Positions 1 through 6,653 of a stretch of DNA of 11,285 bases are shown here, one piece after another. The stretch spans positions 1 through 11,285 of the forward strand of contig USFX01000082.1 in the NCBI GenBank assembly GCA_900553965.1, read 5' to 3'. The DNA is from an uncultured Prevotella sp. GTDB taxonomy: Bacteria > Bacteroidota > Bacteroidia > Bacteroidales > Bacteroidaceae. Below the pieces are notes generated by a model that saw only the letters and a program-made list of their open reading frames with translations, ran no database searches and was not told the origin of the DNA. The first letter of the stretch is position 1. Each line of letters starts with the position of its first letter. The translations under genes and the position numbers were made by a program.

Positions 1-16
1 CTATAATCTTTGATAT

Positions 17-1399
17 ATGAAGAAACTGATTATGATAATGTCCGCAACGCTGCTTCTCGGCAGCTGCGGACTCTACAACAAATACGAGCGTCCCGAAGAC
101 GTGAACACCAAGGGACTGGTGCGTGACGTGACGTCGCTCACCGACACGCTGGCCGTAAGCGACACCACGAGCTTCGGCAATCTGCCATGGCGCAGCGTCT
201 TCACCGACCCGCAGCTTCAGACGCTCATCGAGACCGGACTGGCCAACAACCCGGACATGCTCAACGCTGCGCTCAACGTGAAGATGGTCAAGGCACAGCT
301 GCTGGCCGCCAAGCTGGCATTCGTGCCGTCGTTCACGTTCTCTCCGCAGGGAACACTCTCGTCATGGGACGGCCATACGCCCTCAAAGACCTACTCGCTT
401 CCCGTTACGGCAAGCTGGAGTTTCGACCTCTTCGGCAATCTCCTCTCGCAGAAGCGCAGCGCACAGGTCGCACTGATAGCCACAAAGGACTATCAGATGG
501 CAGTCCAGAGCAATATCGTCAGCGGCATCGCCAATATGTACTACACCCTTCTGATGCTTGACCGTCAGTTGGAGATAGTGACAAAGATGGAAGGTCTGAC
601 CAAGAACACATGGGACATGATGAAACTGCAGATGGACCTCGGACGCGCCCGTTCGACAAGCGTTCAGAGCGCCGAGGCCAACTACTATTCCGTTCAGGCA
701 CAGGCCGTCGACCTAAAGCGTCAGATCCGTGAGGTCGAGAACTCCCTCTCACTGCTGCTCGGCCAGCCCGCGCAGACCATCGCCCGCAGCAGCCTCGACG
801 CCCAGTCACTGCCCACAGAGCTGAGCACAGGCGTTGCCATCCAGATGCTCAACAACCGTCCGGACGTCCACGCAGCCGAGATGAAGCTCGCCCAGTGCTT
901 CTATGACACAGAGACAGCGCGCAGCCGTTTCTACCCTAACATCACCATCAGCGGCACAGGAGCCTACACCAACAGCGGCGGCATGGGCATAGTCAATCCC
1001 GGCAAGTGGCTTCTCTCGGCCGTCGGCAGTCTCGTTCAGCCGATATTCCAGCGCGGCCAGCTCATCGCCGGACTGAAGGTCGCCAAGGCCCAGCAGGAAC
1101 AGGCATACAACGACTGGCAGAACGCGATACTCAAGGCCGGCAGCGAGGTCAGCAACGCCCTCGTCCAGTATAACTCGGCCGACGAGAAATCGAAGCTCGA
1201 AGCCCGTCAGGTGGAAGTACTGACAAAGAACGTCGAAGACACCAAGCAACTGTACACAAGCAGCGGCAGCACCTATCTCGAAGTAATCTCCGCACAGACG
1301 AGTCTGCTCAACGCAGAGCTGTCGAAGGCAGCTGACGACTTCAGCAAGATGCAGGCCGTGGTCAGCCTCTACAGTGCGCTCGGCGGAGGAAGAAATTAA
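17..1399 (+). CDS. TolC/NodT-family outer membrane efflux lipoprotein
   Basis: Outer-membrane channel component of a tripartite efflux pump, expected to trimerise and connect a periplasmic adaptor and an RND-type inner-membrane pump to the outside. The 460-residue protein begins with a lipoprotein signal peptide: MKK, a hydrophobic stretch, then the lipobox LGSC with the acylated Cys at residue 17. Two outer-membrane efflux repeats follow, at about 57-250 and 272-456. Visible family landmarks are LPWRSVFTDPQLQ (56-68), LLLGQP near 246-251, NNRPDV at 279-284, ARSRFYPNI at 301-309 and the C-terminal ALGGG. The length is normal for the family. The start is only 16 bases into the window and has no clear Shine-Dalgarno site. 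Known operons of this type run adaptor, pump, channel, so the partners probably lie just upstream, outside the window. The substrate cannot be told from the sequence. Confidence 0.93.
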   Translation: MKKLIMIMSATLLLGSCGLYNKYERPEDVNTKGLVRDVTSLTDTLAVSDTTSFGNLPWRSVFTDPQLQTLIETGLANNPDMLNAALNVKMVKAQLLAAKLAFVPSFTFSPQGTLSSWDGHTPSKTYSLPVTASWSFDLFGNLLSQKRSAQVALIATKDYQMAVQSNIVSGIANMYYTLLMLDRQLEIVTKMEGLTKNTWDMMKLQMDLGRARSTSVQSAEANYYSVQAQAVDLKRQIREVENSLSLLLGQPAQTIARSSLDAQSLPTELSTGVAIQMLNNRPDVHAAEMKLAQCFYDTETARSRFYPNITISGTGAYTNSGGMGIVNPGKWLLSAVGSLVQPIFQRGQLIAGLKVAKAQQEQAYNDWQNAILKAGSEVSNALVQYNSADEKSKLEARQVEVLTKNVEDTKQLYTSSGSTYLEVISAQTSLLNAELSKAADDFSKMQAVVSLYSALGGGRN

Positions 1400-1402
1400 A
1401 TA

Positions 1403-1462
1403 ATGGTAAATGTCAGATGGTAGATGTTATTTTACCATCTGACATCTAACATCTAACATCCA
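1403..1462. repeat. Inverted repeat with short direct repeats between efflux gene and lpxA
   Basis: The gap between the two genes is almost entirely repetitive. ATGTCAGATGGTA at 1410-1422 is repeated perfectly inverted at 1433-1445, giving a 13-bp stem with a 10-base loop. ATGGTAAA at 1403-1410 could instead pair with TTTACCAT at 1431-1438. The right flank continues as copies of the 7-mer CATCTAA (1444-1460). There is no T-tract after the stem, so it may be a processing or attenuation element or a neutral intergenic repeat rather than a full terminator. Confidence 0.65.
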
Positions 1463-1469
1463 AAGACTT

Positions 1470-2243
1470 ATGATAAGCGAAAAAGCAGAAATCAGCCCGA
1501 AAGCGAAGATTGGCAAGAACGTCACCATCTATCCTTTCGCATATATAGAAGACGATGTGGAAATCGGTGACGACTGCGTCATCTTTCCATACGTAAGTAT
1601 CATGAAGGGTACGCGCTTAGGCAAGAACAACAAGGTGTTCCAGAACACCGTGCTCGGCGCCATGCCTCAGGATTTTTACTACAAGGGCGACGACACTTCG
1701 CTGATAATCGGCGACGACAACACCATCCGCGAGAATGTCGTCATCAACCGCGCCACGTTCAGCAACGGCCAGACCGTCATCGGCAACCGCAACTTCCTCA
1801 TGGAGGGTGTCCACATCTCCCATGATACAAAGATCACCGACGCATGCGTTTTCGGCTATGGCGTCAAGATTGCCGGCGACTGTGAAATCAGCAACCGTGT
1901 CATCCTTTCGTCCAGCGTCATCATCAACCCGAAGGTCCGCATCGGAACATCGGCCATGGTGTCCAGCGGCTGCCGCATCAGCAAGGACATACCACCGTAT
2001 ATCGTTGCCTGCGGCAATCCCGTCCAGTATGGCGGCGTCAACAAGATGACGCTGGTCAACCACAAGGTGAGCGAGAAGATACAGGGTCACATCGCCAATG
2101 CCTACCGTCTCGTCTTCCACGGCCAGACTTCCGTCTTCGATGCCATCAAGCAGATTGAGCAGCAGGTGCCCGACGGTCAGGAAGTGCGCACGATCATCGA
2201 ATTCATGAAGGCCACCCAGCGCGGTATCATCGGCAAGATGTAA
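1470..2243 (+). CDS. lpxA: Acyl-ACP--UDP-N-acetylglucosamine O-acyltransferase (LpxA type)
   Basis: Cytoplasmic left-handed beta-helix acyltransferase, expected to catalyse the first step of lipid A synthesis: transfer of a hydroxyacyl chain from acyl-ACP to the 3-OH of UDP-GlcNAc. The 257 residues match the family's length. Hexapeptide-repeat coils run from about residue 5 to 185 (for example AKIGKNVTI, VEIGDDCVI, VRIGTSAMV). The family signature VHISHD places His118 where the catalytic base of E. coli LpxA (His125) sits, with His115 before it. The motifs QDF (67-69) and NRATF (93-97) also fit. A helical C-terminal domain covers about 190-257. The gene starts 70 bases after the efflux gene with a repeat hairpin between, so co-transcription is possible. 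In Bacteroidales lpxA usually follows the lpxC-fabZ fusion gene, which is not seen here, so this could be a second LpxA-like paralogue. Confidence 0.85.
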   Translation: MISEKAEISPKAKIGKNVTIYPFAYIEDDVEIGDDCVIFPYVSIMKGTRLGKNNKVFQNTVLGAMPQDFYYKGDDTSLIIGDDNTIRENVVINRATFSNGQTVIGNRNFLMEGVHISHDTKITDACVFGYGVKIAGDCEISNRVILSSSVIINPKVRIGTSAMVSSGCRISKDIPPYIVACGNPVQYGGVNKMTLVNHKVSEKIQGHIANAYRLVFHGQTSVFDAIKQIEQQVPDGQEVRTIIEFMKATQRGIIGKM

Positions 2244-2275
2244 GCTCTGACAGGCACGCGCCACTCTACGACATA

Positions 2276-2352
2276 GCGGCGCAGATTACGCCGGTCCCAC
2301 GGAACCCACACTGTTCCCTAAAAGACCGGCGCAATCTGCGCCGCGTTTCTTT
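2276..2352 (+). terminator. Strong intrinsic terminator after lpxA
   Basis: A 21-base arm at 2276-2296 pairs with 2324-2344 with a single mismatch, and the right arm runs into GTTTCTTTTATA. The 27-base loop contains its own small hairpin (GGAAC 2301-2305 with GTTCC 2313-2317). It lies 32 bases after the lpxA stop and would end the efflux-lpxA transcript. The stem is unusually long and GC-rich, so it could also be a dispersed palindromic repeat used as a terminator. Confidence 0.8.
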
Positions 2353-2519
2353 TATATTCGTTCTGCCGACAAAGCCCATCATTCTTTTTCAAGCAAAGAC
2401 CATTCCTGTTTCGGGCAGAAACAAGATTATGCCCCTACAATGTGTTGAAAACAGCGGACGAGACTGTGCTGAAACACCAGCCAAACGCAAAAGTCAAAAC
2501 CAAAACACCACAAAAGTCA

Positions 2520-2726
2520 AAAGCAAGTAAGCTCGGCAGCCGCGAGATAGAAGAGGGAGCGGGCCATCTCCTGGAGATAAGGCGTCTCATCCGCGAACAC
2601 AACAAGACGGAGAAACAGGTTCCGCTCCGCGAACCGGACCTGCTCATCGTCATGACCGGCAGCCGCATGGCATACACGCGCAACGACGGCGTCAAGGTCA
2701 TACCGCTGGCATGTATGAAAGACTGA
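2520..2726 (+). pseudogene. 3' remnant of a DUF4143-type AAA ATPase gene
   Basis: An open frame from ATG 2442 encodes 94 residues, but only the part from about residue 30 resembles a known family. LGSREIEEGAGHLLEI, then PLREPDLLIVMTG, MAYTRNDGV and VIPLACMKD read like the C-terminal end of the Bacteroidales AAA family ATPases with a DUF4143 C-terminal region, where the text is usually EIKLG..IEEGA..LL.. and ends in an AYxRxDGVxVxPxxCLKD-like tail. The ATPase domain with its Walker motifs, normally several hundred residues, is absent upstream. The preceding codons are a Lys/Thr/Gln-rich run of low complexity. I read this as the surviving 3' end of a deleted gene whose frame happens to remain open upstream. 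A short expressed protein starting at 2442 cannot be excluded, but no promoter or ribosome site is evident. Family assignment is from recalled sequence patterns. Confidence 0.6.
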
Positions 2727-2969
2727 ACATCCTTCCACGTGTGCTGCATTCGCATTTTGAATATGTCATAGAATGCGTCCATGTCCCCTTTTTTCTGACT
2801 TTTAAGCCCGCGAGAAGCACCACTTTCTGAAATTTTTCCGCCGCGGGCGCAAATATCGCAAGCATGCGCGTATCAAATAATCAGGGGTCGCGGCGGGAGA
2901 TTTCCCATCATTTTCACAACACACTGTCATTCAGCCGCTTACAGACAGTAGCATTCCCATCGCTCCACC

Positions 2970-3259
2970 GCAGGACGCCGGCAGTCCTGCCGTAAGGCCC
3001 TCCCGAGGTCGCCGTAAGGGCCCCGTTGCATTGCAACAAGGCCGCCGTTGCACTGCCGTAAGGCCTCCGTCGCGACCCAAGGAGGCCCTTACGGCAAAGA
3101 AGCGGTAGCTTTTTAGGACAAATTCAGACATCAGAAATCACACGAAATCTTCGTTCTGGAAAAGCCGTAAGGCCCTCCCGGGGGCAGAGTGGGGCAAAAA
3201 CGCGTCTGTTTTTGCGTGCCGGACGGTCACGGAACAATCCCGTAAGGGCCTCCCGGGGG
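2970..3259. repeat. Cluster of six GCCGTAAGG-type GC-rich intergenic repeats with hairpins
   Basis: The core GCCGTAAGG(G)CC(T)CC occurs at 2989-3008, 3011-3023, 3055-3068, 3164-3185 and 3239-3259 (first base varied in the last), and once inverted at 3081-3095. The 3055-3068 copy and the inverted copy form a hairpin. Copies at 3164 and 3239 share a longer form ending CTCCCGGGGG or CCTCCCGGGGG. Other perfect stems lie among them: GCAGGAC 2970-2976 with 2984-2990, GTTGCA 3025-3030 with 3032-3037, and GCAAAAA 3194-3200 with 3209-3215. The layout resembles REP-type or other palindromic intergenic repeats. No mobile-element gene is nearby. Confidence 0.75.
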
Positions 3260-3398
3260 TCGGAAACGCGCTGAAACGAAAGTTTTGGTGGAGGTCGTTT
3301 TGTAAATAAGTGTGATGCCATTCGCGCTTATGCATACAGGCAATCAAGGCTGTCCGGAAGATAATCGCACGCCGTGATTGCAAGTCTGCAACCACAAA

Positions 3399-3444
3399 GA
3401 CACGGAGACACAGGGTTATATATCAACCACTGTGTCTCCGTGTC
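3399..3444. repeat. 15-bp perfect inverted repeat downstream of the M16 gene
   Basis: GACACGGAGACACAG at 3399-3413 is repeated perfectly inverted at 3430-3444, around a 16-base AT-rich centre that can extend pairing through GGTT 3414-3417 and AACC 3425-3428. It is 63 bases beyond the M16 stop codon. On the M16 transcript the stem is followed by TTTGTGG rather than a T-run, so it is at best a weak terminator. It could protect the mRNA 3' end. Confidence 0.65.
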
Positions 3445-3506
3445 TCAGTGTTCAGAACCTTATTTTTAAGGTATCGGTGTCCCGCTTGTCAAAAGCAGGA
3501 ATATAG

Positions 3507-6425
3507 TTAGTATCCGAAAATATCCTCCGTAGAGAGGCGCTTGATGGGTCCGAGGTTCTCCAGAGCCTTCATGTCCAGCTCCTTCTCGTCGCCGAGGATG
3601 ATGTAGCGGAACGGCTTGTTGGCGATGTTCTGCTGCTCAAAGCGCACGACGTCTTCGAGCTTCATCGACGGCAGGGCGTTGTAGATGCGCTCGTCGATGT
3701 CATAGTCGATGCCGCGGCGGACGGCGTTGCGGTATGCGAAGAGCACGTTCTCGCGCAGAGTGCGCTGGCTCTGCAGCTTCTTGGTCAGGCTCTGGCGTGC
3801 GATGTCGAATGCACCCTGCGACTGCGGGAAGGTGTCCATGATTGAGTTGAACGTGCTGATGCAGTCGGCCATCTTGTCGTTCTGAGAGATGATGTAGGTG
3901 TAGAACGTCTCGGGCTTGTTCTTCAGCCCCGGCTCGTTGTAGTATGCCGATGCGTGGTAGGCCAGTCCGCGGGCCTCGCGCAGCTCCTGGAAGACGATGC
4001 CGTTCATGCTTCCGCCGAAATATTCGTTGAAGAGGGCTTTGACGGGAGCCTCCTCCGGATTCCATGTGCGGTTCTCGTTGTGGAACTGCATCATGTAGAT
4101 GTTCTTCGCGTCATACGGAGCGATGACCACGTCGTTGGCCTGTGTGGTCTCGTTGGTGTACTCGCGGCCGGCGGGCACGGGCGAGAGTTTCTTCGAAGTC
4201 TTGTGCTCCTTGGCGAGGAGCGAGCCCAGCTGCTTCTCCGTATAGGGTCCGTAGTACATCACGGTGTGCTCCATCGAGTTGAGACCCTTGATCATGTCGG
4301 GCAGCATCTGTGCTCCGCCGTCGCGCAGTTCCTTCTCGCTCAGCGTGTTGCGAATGCTGTTGTATGCTCCGAGCTGGCCGTACTGGCGCAGCGCGTAGAA
4401 GTTATACTGCTGGCTGGTCTTGTTGTCCTCGCGGCCCTTCATGACCAGATTGACATACTGTTCGTATGCTTCGGTGTCGCCCTTGGCGTTCTTCAGGAAA
4501 TCCTCGAAGAGGCGGAGGGCCTGCGGGAGGTTCTCGTTGAGGCCGTTGAGATAGACCCAGAGGGTGTTGTCGCTGACAGACAGCGAATAGTTGCAGGCCA
4601 GCTTGTAGAACTCCTGCTTTATCTCGGCCGACGTCTTCTTGTCCGTTCCTATATAATAGAGGTAGTCCGGCACGAGGTCGAGGCCCTTGACGTCCTCGGT
4701 TCCGAAGTCGTAGCAGAAGGCGAGGGTGAAGAGGTCGTCCTCGTCGTTGTGCTTATAGTAGAGCGGCAGCGTCTTGTTGACCGCCGATACGGTCATGTCC
4801 TTCTTGAAATCGAGGAAGCGCGGCTGTATCGGCTCAACCTCGGCTCCGGTGATTTCCTTGAGGAAACGGCTGCTCATGTCGCGGTTCGTCGGGATGGGCG
4901 TGATGGTGGGCTTGTCGATTTTCTTCAGTGTCGTGTCGTTGCCCATCTTCTTGTAGACGCAGACAAAGTTGTCGCCGAAGTGGCGGTTGGCGAAGTCGAC
5001 GATCTGCTGCTTGGTCATGCCGGCGATGCGGTCGTACTTCCGGGCCTCGTCTTCCCACTTGGTGCCGTGGATGAACGAGCTGACGAAGAGGTCGGCGCGA
5101 TAGTCGTTGCTCTTCATTCCCTTGTAGTGGTTGAGCTTCATGTTGTTGACGACCGAGGGCAGGAGGTCGTCGGAGAACTCGCCGCGCTTCAGCTTGTCGA
5201 ACTCACCGAGTATGAGCGTGCGCAGCTCTTCGAGCGTCTGGTTGTCCTTGGGGTAGCCGTTGATCAAGAGGCAGGAGTAGTCGGTCAGACCGAAGTTGTA
5301 TGCACTCACGCCCTGAGCCAGCATCTTCTGCTCCAGATTGAGCTCGAAGAGACCGGCCTTGCCGTTGGCGAGCATTTTCGAGATGACGTCGAGCGTGTCC
5401 GATTGTGCGTCAGACGCTCCGTTGAAGCGCCATGCCAGCATGATGTTCTCGGCTTCCTGTCCTACGACAGTGGTGTCGCGGGACGCTGTCAGGGGCTTCA
5501 GCGCCGGATATTCCGGGCGCGAGAGCGTCTGGCTTGCCTTCCATGAACCGAAATACTTGTCGATGAGGGCGATGACCTTGTCTGGGTCCATGTCGCCGGC
5601 CATGCAGAACGCGATGTTGTTCGGCACGTAATAGCGGTTGAAATAGTTCTTGATGTTCGTGATTGACGGGTTCTTCAGATGCTCCTGAGTGCCTATCACG
5701 GTCTGTGTGCCGTAGGGGTGGCCGGGGCAGAGCTTGGCTGCCATGGCGTCAAACGACTTGTTGCTGTCATCTGAAAGGCCTATGTTATATTCCTCGTAGA
5801 CGGCTTCCAGCTCGGTGTGGAAACCGCGGATGACCATATTCCGGAAGCGGTCGCTCTCCACACGCAGCCAGTTTTCGACCTCGTTGGCGGGAATGTCCTC
5901 GACATAGACCGTCATGTCATAGCTCGTATAGGCGTTCGTGCCCTCGGCTCCGATGGACGACATCAGCTTGTCATACTCGTTCGGGATGAAATACTGTGCC
6001 GCAATCTGCGACAGACTGTCAATTCCGCGGTAGGCCAGACGGCGCCGTTCCGGGTCTTTCAGCGTGCGGTAGACCTCATACCGGGCCTCGATGGAGTCGA
6101 GCAGCGGCGCTTCCTTGGCATAGTCGGACGTTCCGAAGTTCTTCGTTCCCTTGAACATCAGGTGCTCCAGATAGTGGGCCAGACCCGTTGTTTCGGCCGG
6201 ATCGTTTCGGCTTCCCGTGCGCACGGCGATATACGTCTGTATGCGCGGGGCGTCCTTGTTCACCGAGAGGTAGACTTTCAGACCGTTGTCCAGCGTGTAG
6301 ATACGGGCGTTTGTCAGATCGCCCCCGACGGTCTGATACTTGTACTCTTTTGCCTGAGCCGTCTGTGACGCTAATGCTGTCATGGCGGCCGCAATGCAGG
6401 CAGTGGCAATGAATTTTAATCTCAT
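3507..6425 (-). CDS. Secreted M16 family zinc metallopeptidase (insulinase/pitrilysin type)
   Basis: Periplasmic zinc peptidase of the inverted-motif clan, expected to degrade peptides inside a closed two-half chamber. From the chosen start the protein has 972 residues. A Sec signal peptide covers residues 1-25 (MRLKF, a hydrophobic core, then AQA before KE). The N-terminal half contains the zinc motif HYLEH (84-88) and the downstream acidic ligand region LEAVYEEYN (207-215). The C-terminal half carries NEYFGGSMNG and LREARGLAY (about 805-825), the arginine/tyrosine substrate-binding signature of the inactive M16 half. The length fits a single-chain two-half enzyme. The frame is open upstream to ATG 6503, but that start would put 26 charged residues before the signal peptide and would lie inside the promoter, so ATG 6425 is preferred. 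The gene stands alone with its own promoter. The substrate is unknown. Confidence 0.92.
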   Translation of the reverse strand: MRLKFIATACIAAAMTALASQTAQAKEYKYQTVGGDLTNARIYTLDNGLKVYLSVNKDAPRIQTYIAVRTGSRNDPAETTGLAHYLEHLMFKGTKNFGTSDYAKEAPLLDSIEARYEVYRTLKDPERRRLAYRGIDSLSQIAAQYFIPNEYDKLMSSIGAEGTNAYTSYDMTVYVEDIPANEVENWLRVESDRFRNMVIRGFHTELEAVYEEYNIGLSDDSNKSFDAMAAKLCPGHPYGTQTVIGTQEHLKNPSITNIKNYFNRYYVPNNIAFCMAGDMDPDKVIALIDKYFGSWKASQTLSRPEYPALKPLTASRDTTVVGQEAENIMLAWRFNGASDAQSDTLDVISKMLANGKAGLFELNLEQKMLAQGVSAYNFGLTDYSCLLINGYPKDNQTLEELRTLILGEFDKLKRGEFSDDLLPSVVNNMKLNHYKGMKSNDYRADLFVSSFIHGTKWEDEARKYDRIAGMTKQQIVDFANRHFGDNFVCVYKKMGNDTTLKKIDKPTITPIPTNRDMSSRFLKEITGAEVEPIQPRFLDFKKDMTVSAVNKTLPLYYKHNDEDDLFTLAFCYDFGTEDVKGLDLVPDYLYYIGTDKKTSAEIKQEFYKLACNYSLSVSDNTLWVYLNGLNENLPQALRLFEDFLKNAKGDTEAYEQYVNLVMKGREDNKTSQQYNFYALRQYGQLGAYNSIRNTLSEKELRDGGAQMLPDMIKGLNSMEHTVMYYGPYTEKQLGSLLAKEHKTSKKLSPVPAGREYTNETTQANDVVIAPYDAKNIYMMQFHNENRTWNPEEAPVKALFNEYFGGSMNGIVFQELREARGLAYHASAYYNEPGLKNKPETFYTYIISQNDKMADCISTFNSIMDTFPQSQGAFDIARQSLTKKLQSQRTLRENVLFAYRNAVRRGIDYDIDERIYNALPSMKLEDVVRFEQQNIANKPFRYIILGDEKELDMKALENLGPIKRLSTEDIFGY

Positions 6426-6473
6426 TTTGTTGTTAAATTGTTTATGAATACCAACGATGTAGTGTTGTGCTTG

Positions 6474-6504
6474 CAAAGGTAATGATTTTTGCCATGCGGA
6501 CAAA
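6474..6504 (-). promoter_or_regulatory. Bacteroidetes-type promoter of the M16 peptidase gene
   Basis: Read on the minus strand, TTTG (6504-6501) is followed after exactly 19 bases by TACCTTTG (6481-6474), matching the Bacteroidetes housekeeping sigma consensus TTTG-N19-TAnnTTTG at every fixed base. It predicts a leader of roughly 40-45 bases before ATG 6425. The leader is AT-rich (AATTTAACAACAAA just before the start) and lacks a Shine-Dalgarno site. Confidence 0.85.
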
Positions 6505-6583
6505 CATAAAAAGGAATTATTGTCGCCCTCGGGGCTATTTTTGTGTTATTTTGTCAGCTTTCGGCGGTATGGCTGAAACGGTT

Positions 6584-6617
6584 GGGGCCGGAAGATGCTG
6601 CTGCGTCTTCCGGCCCC
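6584..6617 (-). terminator. 12-bp perfect hairpin ending the hflX-DUF4954 operon
   Basis: GGGGCCGGAAGA at 6584-6595 pairs perfectly with TCTTCCGGCCCC at 6606-6617, leaving a 10-base loop. It begins 36 bases after the DUF4954 stop and lies before the M16 promoter, which is where a transcript end is expected. The downstream minus-strand sequence is AACCGTTTC, so the U-tract is poor and termination could be partial. Confidence 0.65.
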
Positions 6618-6653
6618 GATGGCCTTTCCTGTCCGTAAGTTTCTTGCCGTGAT

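Larger units (their letters stand above)
2727..3506. other. 780-base stretch without a recognisable gene
   Basis: No credible coding region is seen on either strand. Short open frames over 2931-3395 on the minus strand translate the repeats, giving recurrent REGLTA or REALTG peptides. The first part (2727-2965) holds nothing recognisable. The remainder contains the GCCGTAAGG repeat cluster (2970-3259), the 15-bp inverted repeat at 3399-3444, and a small AT-rich hairpin at 3457-3472 (ACCTTA, TTTT loop, TAAGGT). It separates the convergent lpxA/ATPase-remnant side from the M16 peptidase gene. Confidence 0.7.

Noticed and set aside
1617..2264. 215-codon minus-strand frame opposite lpxA
   Set aside because: Asp/Val/Ala-rich antisense of hexapeptide repeats; no family-like feature.
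2970..3260. Possible CRISPR array
   Set aside because: Repeat units are short, unevenly spaced, vary in sequence and include an inverted copy; no spacers of constant length and no cas gene.
2931..3395. Three short minus-strand frames (65-85 codons) over the repeat cluster
   Set aside because: They translate the repeats themselves (recurrent REGLTA or REALTG) and have no promoter or ribosome site; probably the kind of spurious hypothetical protein called in repeats.
3954..5546. 530-codon open frame on the plus strand opposite the M16 gene
   Set aside because: Val/Leu/Glu-rich antisense shadow of a GC-biased gene; the M16 frame has clear motifs and a signal peptide, this one has none.
6426..6503. 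N-terminal extension of the M16 protein from ATG 6503
   Set aside because: It would start inside the promoter and place polar residues before an otherwise typical signal peptide.
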